Source of the DNA: Turritopsis dohrnii
Taxonomy: Eukaryota > Cnidaria > Hydrozoa > Anthoathecata > Oceaniidae
Length of the DNA: 64,000 bases
Assembly (NCBI GenBank): GCA_027922465.2
Contig: BQMF02000175.1
Location: 1-64,000, forward strand
Direction: 5' to 3'
Both the position numbers and the translations under genes were made by a program. Below the pieces are notes generated by a model, which saw only the letters and a program-made list of their open reading frames with translations, searched no databases and was not told the origin of the DNA. Of the stretch, positions 11,434 through 21,392 are shown one piece after another. Each line of letters starts with the position of its first letter. Position 1 is the stretch's first letter.

Positions 11434-14400
11434 ATGACTGAACATTCTCTTGGTACAAGTCAGATATGTGGAGTTGTTTTAATTATTGTTGGTTTGTTGG
11501 GTTTGTTGCCATACGTTTCATTCATTTTTCTGGTTTTTACAAGAAGAAAACTTAACAAGCCTTTTTATACGTTGGCTGGAGCGTTGGGACTATCTGATTG
11601 TATTTGTTTGGTTTTAATGATTGGATATGCAGGTCCTTGCTTACTCTTTCAGACTGAGTTATCCAACACTTTTGTGATTGGTGCTGTTATGAATGTTGCG
11701 TGGTTCACTGGCCTACCTTTCATATTGCTTCTGGCTACAAATAGATACTTTTGCTTTTGCCAAGAGAAGCTTTTTAGAAGTTTTTTTACGAGAAAGAAGA
11801 CAATGTTATGTTGTATTTGTTGTTGGGCATTTGGAATTTCATATTCAATTCCATCGTTGTTTTCCTGTTGTTCATTACATTTCGATCATGTTCTTATGGT
11901 GTGGGGTTGGAATATTGATCGCTTTGGAGCTGTTGTATTATCGTATGGAGAACTGTTTATGGTTATTTTGGTTGCCATTGTAACATGGACATTAAATGGA
12001 CTCGTTATCAGGTAGCTTTATTTTTATGTATGGTAACTATTTGATGAAAATATTTAACACTTATCGGAAATTCCTTTTAAGCTAAGAACTTCAAGAGTAA
12101 TGATTATGCGATTATTGTCATAAACATTATTAGCCAAAGTTTTTTTAATGTAACACATTACAGAGTAACTTTTGATAGATCATAAAATCAAGCCCTTGAC
12201 ATAATATAGTTTTTGGATTTCAAATCTCAAATGACAAACTATTTCAATATTTCAAAGTTAAAATAAGTAAAATAAGATTTTATCATCGTCGCTAATTTTT
12301 TTCTTTGCTTCTTATGCATACAAGTATGCAGTTACTAGTTAGATGTGCTAATAAGGACTTTATATCCAAACTAAAATGTGCTCAAAATGATACGGGACGA
12401 CGAAAGGTTTACGTCTCTATCTCGTTATATCTCAAAGAAACAAGCAACCCAGTGTTGTAAGGGGTTGCATACAATGGTCTTCGTGTGCCTTCTTTTTTGT
12501 ACAAGTTCATAATAATTTAGACATGTTAAATCATTTAGAAATCAATTATGTTGATCGGTTTTTGAAAAAGATATTTGATGATATCACCGACTCGCCCTTC
12601 CGCTTGTAGTAATGAATTATGACCATATAATATTTGCAATACAAAAATTGTTAGTTATTTGCTGATTAGCAATTACAAATTATATGACATCAGAATGCCC
12701 TGCGTTTTTATTAGCTGAATTTCTTCAGCGTATCTCAAAGAGTTTAAAGCCTATACAGGATATCATGAGGACGTAGTCTGAAGTGCTTGCGACTGTTTTA
12801 AATTGCATGTCAACGGAGCTTTACATTTGAAAAACAATTGTGGGCAACATTAACTGAAATGGTCAAAGCCTTTCTTTTTTCTTGTTTTGTTATTTGAAGC
12901 ACCTAAAATGATAAATAAAAAAATGATGAATGTCAGTTTCTCAGCAAACTGTTACTAAGAAGATGTTTTAAATTCTCAACTATTTGATTTTTTGTGAAAT
13001 GAAAACGACAACTGGATATAATATTTTAAACAAGTGATTAAGATTTTATTTTACCATGAATTTCCATTAATTGACTTTAGGACACCCGTGGTGGAGTAAA
13101 GTATTTAAAATACCCGTGGTTTCTCCTCCTACTACTACTACTACTACTACTACTCCTCCAAGTTATGAACGTTTGGTCAAATTAGGACTTCCAGTTGACC
13201 AATTTTCATGAAAATTTGCACAGAGCACAATTGAAAGACGCTGATTTCAAATTTGACAATGATTTTGCCAGGTTTGACTAAAATTGGGCAATTTAGGCCA
13301 AATTTGGACCAAATTTCGAAAGTTCTTCAATTTTCATGAAAATTTGCACAGAGCACAATTGAAAGACGCTGATTTCAAATTTGACAATGATTTTGCCAGG
13401 TTTGACTAAAATTGGGCAATTTAGGCCAAATTTGGACCAAATTTCGAAAGTTCTTCAATTTTCATGAAAATTTGCACAGAGCACAATTGAAAGACGCTGA
13501 TTTCAAATTTGACAATGATATTGCCAGGTTTGACTAAAATTGGGCAATTTAGGCCAAATTTGGACCAAATTTCGAAAGTTCTTCAATTTTCATGAAATTT
13601 TGCACAGATCACAATTGAAAGGTGCTGATTTCAAATTTGACAATGATATTGCCAGGTTTGACTAAAATTGGGCAATTTAGGCCAAATTTGGACCAAATTT
13701 CGAAAGTTCTTCAATTTTCACGAAATTTTGCACGGATCACAATTGAAAGGTGCTGATTTCAAATTTGACAATGATATTACCAGGTTTGACTAAAATTGGG
13801 CAATTTAGGCCAAATTTGGACCAAATTTCGAAAGTTCTTCAATTTTCATGAAATTTTGCACAGATCACATTTGAAAGGTGCTGATTTCGAATTTGACAAT
13901 GTTATTGCCAAGTTTGTCTAAAATTGGCCAATTTAGGCCAAATTTGGACCAAATTTCGAAAGTTCTTCAATTTTCATGAAATTTTGCACGGATCACAATT
14001 GAAAGGTGCTGATTTCAAATTTGACAATGATATTGCCAGGTTTTACTAAAATTGGGCAATTTAGGCCAAATTTGGACCAAATTTCGAAAGTTCTTCAATT
14101 TTCATGAAATTTTGCACAGATCACATTTGAAAGGTGCTGATTTCGAATTTGACAATGTTATTGCCAAGTTTGTCTAAAATTGGCCAATTTAGGCCAAATT
14201 TGGACCAAATTTCGAAAGTTCTTTAATTTTCATGAAAATTTGCACAGAGCACAATTGAAAGACGCTGATTTCGAATTTGACAATGATTTTGCCAGGTTTG
14301 ACTAAAATTGGGCAATTTAGGCCAAATTTGGACCAAATTTCGAAAGTTCTTCAATTTTTATATAGATTTGCGCGGATCACATTTGAAAGGTGCTGATTTC

Positions 14401-16025
14401 GAATTTGACAATGATATTGCCAGGTTTGACTAAAATTGGCCAATTTAGGCCAAATTTGGACCAAATTTCGAAAGTTCTTCAATTTTCATGAAATTTTGCA
14501 CGGATCACAATTGAAAGGTGCTGATTTCAAATTTGACAATGATATTGCCAGGTTTGACTAAAATTGGCCAATTTAGGCCAAATTTGGACCAAATTTCGAA
14601 AGTTCTTCAATTTTCGCAAAAATTTGCACGGATCACATTTAAAAGGTGCTGATTACGAATTTGTCAGTCATTTTGTCAGATTTGACGAGAAATGGGTAAT
14701 TCGGGCCAAATTTGGATCAAACTTAGAAAGTTCTGCAATATTCATAAAACTTTCTACAACGCACAATTACAAGTTGCTGATTTTGAATTTGCCAGTCATT
14801 TTATTAGATTTGAACATAATTTGGCAATTCGGCAACGTTGTATTTTTGAGACTAAATATGCATCGTTGTGTTACGTCCTGAAGTCTTCAAGCCAAGCGGC
14901 TTCTTGTTTTCTTTTATTCATTTTTTAATCCAATCTTATTATAATAATCCGCGTTGTGCATACAATTATTTTAGAGAGTGACATATTTAGTTTAAATTTA
15001 TGGTCAATTTCTTCTTAGTTGCACGTAAAACCACGCAGAGGCACAATGTGGATTCGCCACATAATTTCACACAAAATATAAAAAACACATGGCGTGACGT
15101 CAGTTATTTTTTGCTCTCACGGGGGAACCATTGCATTGCATCCCCAATCGAACGTAACGTTTTTGGGGAAATGTCTCGAGAACCAATAGGGATAACTGAC
15201 GTTTTTTGGGGTCGGCGATACGGGTGATGGAGTGACGCAACATGTGGGCCTAAATTTTTTTGGTACTGCGGCTATGACGTCATCAAAATCTTTGATCGAG
15301 GATATCTCTTAACGGTTGGTCATAGCGAAACGATCCCATACTTTTTTTTGATCAGTTTTTCAAGCTCTACAACATGGGTACACTTTTAAATCGCGAATCC
15401 GTAATTAAAATTTTCGCCACAGGGGGGACGCGGTTTTCGAAATTAAACTTGGTAAAAAGTTTTACCCGGGTTACTAGTAGAAAGATAATATCAAGTTTTC
15501 AATTATCTCATAATTTAGAACAATTTCCATAAATTTGATATCTGACTTTGGTGACGAGTTGACTTGGGTCGCAACGATTGCTTGAGACCATTTTTAATTG
15601 CTTCTAGACATACATTGGCTCGAGGTCACTGTTTGGAATTGCATGTGAAGCAAACGTTAATGGTGATTAATATAGTTAATATTTTTTTCCTTAGGAATAT
15701 TTGTGCACAGTCCAGAAACACCACATTAGAAATGAGTCGTGTGCGAAGACGAACGATAAGCGAACGAAAGATATTTACTCAGTTTTTTATTTCAACAATA
15801 TGGATGGTGATTTTAGACATTCCTTTTGTAGTCATTGGTTATATCTCAAACCCTTCACATTGGTTTGGATATACACTAACACTCATGTATGTGATCAACT
15901 GTTCGATTGAAGGTTGGATATATATGTCAATAAATAAAATCGTGCAAGCAGAATTTAAACGGACTTTCATTCGAGCAGAAAACCGTGAAAAGATGCGAAT
16001 TTCGTTTCTAACTAGTGTAGTATAG
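11434..16025 (+). CDS. Seven-transmembrane receptor 1 (Srx-like rhodopsin-family GPCR)
   Basis: There are two exons, 11434-12011 and 15695-16025, giving 302 residues. The junction is phase 2 (ATC AG|GTAGC ... TTAG|G), in the third cytoplasmic loop at about residue 193. Hydrophobic segments are at roughly 12-34, 45-67, 82-102, 124-144, 167-189, 220-243 and 250-270. An NRY triplet (103-105) replaces the usual DRY after TM3, tryptophans 157 and 159 lie before TM5, and TM7 ends IEGWIYMSIN rather than NPxxY, followed by a short basic tail. The small size and these motifs resemble nematode Srx-type chemoreceptors; ligand and G protein are unknown. The N-terminus is only about 10 residues, so an upstream coding exon is possible. 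The 3.7-kb intron contains a satellite array. The gene is a close duplicate of the one at 21393. Confidence 0.85.
12012..13127. other. First part of receptor 1 intron
   Basis: Non-coding sequence, partly alignable with the receptor 2 intron (for example ttatc-gaaattcct-tta and gacatagtct-aag...gttttaaattgca). This shows both introns descend from the same duplication. Confidence 0.6.
13130..13153 (+). repeat. (TAC)n microsatellite
   Basis: About eight perfect tac units lie immediately before the 128-bp satellite array. Confidence 0.9.
13198..14835 (+). repeat. Satellite array, exact 128-bp period, about 12.8 copies
   Basis: The landmark caattttcatgaaa recurs at 13200, 13328, 13456, 13584, 13712, 13840, 13968, 14096, 14224, 14352, 14480, 14608 and (degenerate) 14736. 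The spacing is exactly 128 bp each time, with no indels. Units 6 and 8 share a private variant set (cacatttgaaaggtg, gttattgccaagtttgtc), suggesting dimer-based amplification. Units 1-3 and 9 share gagcacaattgaaagacg. The last unit is diverged. Since 128 is not a multiple of three, open frames here are not coding. The array is wholly within the receptor 1 intron. Confidence 0.97.
15070..15420 (+). repeat. Dispersed repeat, copy A
   Basis: It shares ctcgagaaccaata, acgttt-tgggg and taacggttggtc-ta-c-aaacga-cc blocks with 16070-16300 on the same strand. The two copies bracket the last exon of receptor 1. The class is unknown. Confidence 0.5.
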
Positions 16026-16069
16026 CGTTCACAGAATAGGGTCACAAAATTCAAAACTCACTAGCTAGA

Positions 16070-16375
16070 TATGGTTTATAACAAAGATGGCGATTGCATT
16101 CCCATTCGAGGGTTAAAAATCTCGAGAACCAATACGAAACACTAACGTTTGGGGACGATATTGGCGAAAATTGTTGAAATTTTTGAAATTATTGAAATGT
16201 TTGATAGACGAAATGTCGTTGACGGTTGGTCTCAGGAAAACGAACCTATTAATGTTTTTATCAAATTTTCGACTTCATTTGTACCATTTTATTTCTAGGA
16301 TTTTATTATCGTCACTTTTTGCCATTTGTGGTATTCGCGGAGATTTTTTTGAAATCAGAACAGGACAATTGTGAT
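16070..16375 (+). repeat. Dispersed repeat, copy B
   Basis: Diverged relative of the repeat at 15070-15420 (ctcgagaaccaatacg, taacgtttggggacgata, ttgacggttggtctcagg). It lies directly after the receptor 1 stop codon. Confidence 0.5.
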
Positions 16376-16754
16376 ATTAAACATGAACAAGCTGGATTCA
16401 TATTGATGAGAATTATAAACAACTGGCCAGCATGTGTTAGACAACACTTTGCAAAAGCTGATCTAGAGGTCAGAAGTCAGTGTTTATAGAGGAGATTTGA
16501 GTATCGTAATAACGACCTAATGAACACTTTGATTGAGAATGGAATGCTATTGCACTCCTACACTTTTTCTGACTGCCACTGGATCTGCCTCTGAATTAAA
16601 ATACCTGCAACACTTTACAAAACCTAACGCAATTTATGATTTAAGTAGTTTTATCTTCATATTGAGTTTTTTGTTGATGTTTGTTTGTTTTCATTCTACT
16701 TACTATCATCTAAATAAAAGGGAAAGTAAACAAAACAATCACAATTAATTTTGT

Positions 16755-17412
16755 ATATTTGTATATTTGGGAAAAGTTTCAAAATGATGGAATTCACTTT
16801 TTTAATTCAACTTTCGAAAAACACATTTTCAGTTCGCTAGATATTGCCATGTAAAGTTTCAAAATGTCACAAATGTCACGTGATAAATGTCACATGAAAG
16901 ATATGCAAAGAAGAAATTGCTGACATACAAATATGTACATAACTCTGGAATTCTAAATGATACAATACTAGAATTTTGTATGTGTTGTGACAACTATCTA
17001 AACATCTAAGTCAGCACAAAACATTCGCTACCATTTTTATTGCGGCTTGGTTCCAGGCCCCTACAATTTTTTTGCTTACAAAGTATAAAACCGTCTTTAC
17101 TAGGCGTTTTAAGTGAATTCACCATAGCAACAATGTTGGATATTGATTTATATCTTTGTCAGCAAAACATAATAAAGGCCTAGAATCGAGTCGAAGTAGC
17201 AATAGCTTTAAATTTCTTTCTTAGTTTTACCATTGTAGTTACTTTCCACACTCTAAAACAAGGTTCCAACAATATAATACTCATACTTAATCCAGTTAAT
17301 CAATATTTTGAAAAACCTTTAAATGGAAATATCCAGAAACGAAAAATGATTTTTCGCAAATTAAAAACTGACTCATTTTTATATCTGCTTGAAATAGTAC
17401 AATAAAAATTTT
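16755..17412. mobile_element. Diverged copy of the palindromic MITE
   Basis: Both edges carry the subterminal blocks of the 7781-8614 element: tttcaaaatgatgga-ttca on the left and aaactgactcatttttatatctgcttgaaatag on the right. It also carries the inner aagaaattgctgacatacaaatatgt block. The terminal ends have eroded. Confidence 0.65.
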
Positions 17413-17607
17413 TTTTTATTATTTGCATTGTCCTGTATTCGCTTGACAACAAATTTGTTAACAACTGATTTCGCAATTACACTTTCATGGGTTGACCTGG
17501 TTATTTGGTGTAAAATACTTCATCTTGAGAAATTGTAAATGATTTATTTTGATAACTTTCAAAAGATGGAGTTAAAATGAATAAATTAATCTAAGTTGGT
17601 GGAATGA

Positions 17608-17853
17608 TGGACGGGATACACCGCGTATATCGACCTCAAGAATAAATATCGCAGCTCGAAAGTAAATGTCGGGACGCTAATAAACATCATTAGACAAATG
17701 TCAAACGATATCAATCATTTAACAAAATATTATAAAAGTAGATTGCATCGATTATCTGCATCGGCTTATACTCGTTTTGAAAGTGTTCTCTCAGCTTGCC
17801 AGTCGTTAGGCCATCTAACTCCTGAAATGCTGAGTTTCTTAAGTGGAACATAA
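17608..17853 (+). other. Open frame of about 80 codons without a start, possibly a coding relic
   Basis: From 17608 to the stop at 17851-17853 one frame is open and reads like protein (for example VNVGTLINIIRQMSND, then FESVLSACQSLGHLTPEM). It has no upstream ATG near its beginning and no AG acceptor in register. I do not recognise it. It may be an exon fragment, a transposon relic or chance. Confidence 0.2.
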
Positions 17854-17983
17854 CTTTCATTTTTAAAACCAGGCGTGTTGGTCAAGATCAGTCATAATAG
17901 TGGTACATAGTTTATACATAGTTGCATATAATTGGCTAAAGCATTGGCCAATATCAATATTATATTAGAAGGTATGACATACC

Positions 17984-18424
17984 TCAACAACAAGTATGCC
18001 GAAATATTTTTCTTTTCTTTTTTTTTTTGGCAAGGGGCACCAACATGTATTTGCTGACTGCAACTACACTGATAATCTGCCTTTTAAGACATAATCGTGT
18101 TAAGACAACAACTATGACCATTAAGTAACCAAAATATAAAACAAAGTACCACAAACTCAAAGTTGAAGTGTAATGAATAATGTTCTTCTGATTGTTCACC
18201 AATTCGGTCACAGTACTGACATAAGTGCACACTTTTTGTATGACATAGCTTGCAATGTAAGGATCGTTTTGGGGTATACATTGAAAGTTCAGATCCTCGA
18301 TTGTGTCATTTGAAGCAAAATAAACTACATTCTTTATGTAATTTGATCTAGCTACCTTACATATAGCTACATAGCTCTCTCTTGAAGAGTTCAACTTCAA
18401 CTTGAATAGAGGGACGTTATCCAG
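17984..18424 (-). CDS. Possible terminal exon of a single-pass membrane protein
   Basis: On the minus strand, a frame open from an AG acceptor (CTAG|CTGGAT at 18424) runs to a stop at 17984, about 146 codons. It reads as a polar segment with cysteines and N-glycosylation sequons (KLNSSRES, SNDT), a hydrophobic helix LWYFVLYFGYLMVIVVVLT, then a basic segment ending in a K-rich stretch encoded by a poly-T run. That arrangement fits the end of a type I membrane protein. No upstream exons were identified and I recognise no family. A pseudogene or chance frame is possible. Confidence 0.3.
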   Translation of the reverse strand: MDNVPLFKLKLNSSRESYVAICKVARSNYIKNVVYFASNDTIEDLNFQCIPQNDPYIASYVIQKVCTYVSTVTELVNNQKNIIHYTSTLSLWYFVLYFGYLMVIVVVLTRLCLKRQIISVVAVSKYMLVPLAKKKKKRKIFRHTCC

Positions 18425-19185
18425 CTAGATACAACTGGCCGATACCAATCAAAGTATGTGTGGTGAAATATTCAACTTTTGGACATACAATGGACAAAAT
18501 GAAAGGATGATTCGTACTGAAGCGCTACAACAAGCTCAGAGACCTCACTGTAAAATTACTGAAAGAGCTTTGTGTTAATTTACATTACATCACCCTTAAT
18601 TCAACTCTCAGTTTAAATAAATGGTGACATTACCCGCAAACACTCAAGATAAGGCAAAACCTGAAATTCTCACAGAAAGAGAGAGAGAGACTTCTGGAAA
18701 AAACGCCTTTACTACGAAAGAATCCTCAATGTGGATCAGGTACTTTTTCCTTCGTTATTTTTCTCTCTGTTAGTGATTATACCACAGACAAGAAAGTGTT
18801 GTTTTTTTCTAGACTTGCTGGGATGATACGAAAATTTAAGAAGAGCATCGTTCGAGCATACGTGAACACTGAAGTTTGCACTTAAAAAAGCCATTCAAAT
18901 GATTTGGAGGAGACCACGGTTGCCGAAAAAGTAGACATCATTAACACCTTCACAAGTTACTGGACGGCCGTACTGATCTTTTACACTTTTATACTTTCCA
19001 TCTTTTCATTTTGTGAATGACCATCACCTTTCCTTTTTGGCGAGCTTGGGAAATTTATAACTGATTAGGAAAAGTAACAGACTAGTTTATAATAGATTTT
19101 TGCCAAATTGTTCATATTCATATTTTCTGCTATTCCTCCATCAATGGATGTCATAGGTCAAGTTTTTTTCAAATTCAAACTGATG
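18425..19185. other. No gene recognised
   Basis: Spacer holding a short (ga)n run near 18677. Nothing else was noted. Confidence 0.4.
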
Positions 19186-19445
19186 ATAAGTGGTCGTAGC
19201 GTGGTGGTTAATTCCTACGAGTGTGATTCATGTTCGAGTTCCAGTCGTGTCGTATCTTGATCCTCTTTAGTCAAAAACAGCTCTATCACTCTACCAGGAG
19301 CCACCGACTGACTGATTTTTGATTCTCAATGCTGCACGTATCTCTGGCAGTACAACATTTACTAGTTCCAAGTTAGCGGCTGGAAGAGCCAACCATTATG
19401 TATGGCAGCCCAAGGTCTCGAAACTCTCAGTGACTTACTTACTTA
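19186..19445 (+). mobile_element. Possible tRNA-derived SINE
   Basis: The stretch gtcgtagcgtggtggttaattc followed about 30 bases later by tgttcgagttccagtcg resembles the A and B boxes of a pol III promoter (TRGCNNAGTGG and GGTTCGANTCC), with one extra base in the B box. It cannot fold as a good tRNA. A tRNA-like head followed by an unrelated body to about 19445 would fit a SINE. No second copy in the window. Confidence 0.3.
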
Positions 19446-19720
19446 TTTACTATACTTCACTAGTTATTTTTTTGAAACTCGCAAGTGATTGGAATACGGT
19501 TGCCAAAGAACAATCACTAACAAACTCTTGTTAGGTAAACAAAGCGCTAAATAGCGCTATTGTGTTAGAGCTGTTTTGCACGCTAAGAAATAGCCAATAG
19601 TTTCTGCGGTCCTATATTTTTTATAATTATTTTTTTATTTACTTTTTGATAGTACGGGATGACGGTTGTGGACCACCACGCATGTAAGATCATGGAAAAG
19701 CTTTTGCATAATGTATTGAA

Positions 19721-20502
19721 TTAAGGGCTCAGCGTACGTTTTACTCACATATGTATTTCTTAACTTTTTCCGTTATTTCTTTTTACCATTACATTTTAAG
19801 TAAAAATATTTCGTGAATTCGTGTAGAGCAATAAATATTTTTTCCAATGGTGTATAAAATGATATATTTACATAATAAGGAGGAAATTAGTCTGCGAAAA
19901 CTATGAAAAATACGGACTTTTGTTTGCTTTTTTGAGCTCCAACTCCCCCACAAAAAAAGGTTTTTACATGTTTTTTTTGGTTGTGTCGTTCCTCACAATT
20001 AGTGGAAACAAAGTGTGCCCGCGAATCTCAATTAATGGTTTTGTTCAGGAGAAAAATAGTGTTTTGTTTTTTCCATAATTTTGCGCTATTGGATAGTTGT
20101 AAACAATCTCGGATTTTGAGCCAATCAGGAATTTCCCTTCAAATCGCGGGCATACTTTTCGTTAACAGGCTTTTATCTACCGCTGTGCATAGTTTTAAAG
20201 GAAATGAGCCACTTGCAGGGAAGATGGAGCTCATAGAAGGTAAAACACTAATAATTTTTCATCACAGAAACGACAATATGACAGCCTTTAATAAATTCCC
20301 AAACTGAGCTACTAATTGAAATGCCTTTTGAGTATATAACAATTGTATTAAAGGTTGTCATAACATAGAAATGTTGAATAACAAAAAATGCCCATCACTC
20401 TCTCAAAAAGCATTGTTTTTGGCTATAACTTTAAATGTAGTGTAATAATAACCTAGTGATTGCATCTGTCAAAAAAATTTGAAACGTACGCTTAGCCCTT
20501 AA
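19721..20502. mobile_element. 782-bp MITE with TTAA target and 21-bp inverted ends
   Basis: The left end ttaagggctcagcgtacgtt (19721) pairs with the right end aaacgtacgcttagcccttaa (20502) with one mismatch. TTAA forms both outer edges, the hallmark of piggyBac-type insertion. A 108-codon plus frame inside (19981-20307) does not resemble a transposase. Non-autonomous. Confidence 0.85.
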
Positions 20503-21065
20503 CATGCAAAAACTGTTTTTATTTTCCAAGGGTCTTTTTTTCAAGTTTTTATTTTAAATATTCCACTACTTTGCGCAGATTTCGATTTGACTCATCCATG
20601 TGATGAAAAACAACAAATTAAAACATCACCATAGAGATTTCTAGACAAGAAAATGGAATCGAAAAAAAAAAACAGGTCAATAAAATTTAGTGGTGGTTTT
20701 GTACTCCACAAAAACTGTTCAGCTCAAATATAATGTTCTTTCTAAGGACTACACAAAAATAATGAAATCGTTTTTTTACCTAAGATACTTTTGTAAAATT
20801 TTATAAACCATTCTTTACGTTTGTGTCTGCCAATTAGAGGATAATTTAGATTGATGTGAAAATGATTTCGATAACAACCGCAAAAGTCAATAAAGGTATT
20901 TAATTAAAATGATAAAAAAAATGAATTACATGATTCATGTAGAACGATTTTTTTCGTACAATCGATATTTTGATTTGGACTATGTAATATCAACGATTAT
21001 TTACCAAAAAAAATGTCACAACTGTTATTCAGTGTGCCAAACAGTTTGAAACAGACCATTGTCTT
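20503..21065. other. No gene recognised
   Basis: AT-rich spacer with homopolymer runs. Nothing was supported. Confidence 0.4.
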
Positions 21066-21315
21066 CAGAGCAGAATCAGAGATCTCCTTCTATACACCCT
21101 CCAACTGCAATGTACGTCTCGAGAAGCAATATCAAAATTATGCATCGTCATTTAGCTACAAGACATCAACTGTTATAAATGCTAACGATGCAAATGAGGA
21201 GGTCTTGCATCTATCATTGAAATTTCTGATATATAGCAGACAATTATTGATTTCACTTATTTGCATCTTCACTTATATGCATTCACTTTTTATTCAGTTA
21301 ATTGTACGTTATTGA
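21066..21315 (+). repeat. Duplicated upstream segment of receptor 2
   Basis: It matches the two copies at 9421-9960 (cagaatcagagatctcctt, caatatcaaaattatgcatcgtcattt, atcattgaaatttctg). It lies 80-330 bp before the receptor 2 ATG, so it may carry its promoter or 5' UTR. Confidence 0.55.
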
Positions 21316-21392
21316 TACTGAGCACCTTTTGGTTACTCTGCGAAATCTTATAAGGTTCTCTATACAAGTTTTACATAAAAATTACACTTATT

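Noticed and set aside
11693..11983. Second plus frame inside receptor exon 1 (and its twin at 21709-21999)
   Set aside because: Shadow frame of the receptor coding sequence; preserved only because the exons are near-identical.
14564..14928. Open frames of 105 and 78 codons at the end of the satellite array
   Set aside because: They arise from the 128-bp repeat read in successive frames; the period is not a multiple of three and the sequence is intronic.
19190..19260. tRNA gene
   Set aside because: Box-like motifs are present, but spacing and stem complementarity are poor; listed as a possible SINE instead.
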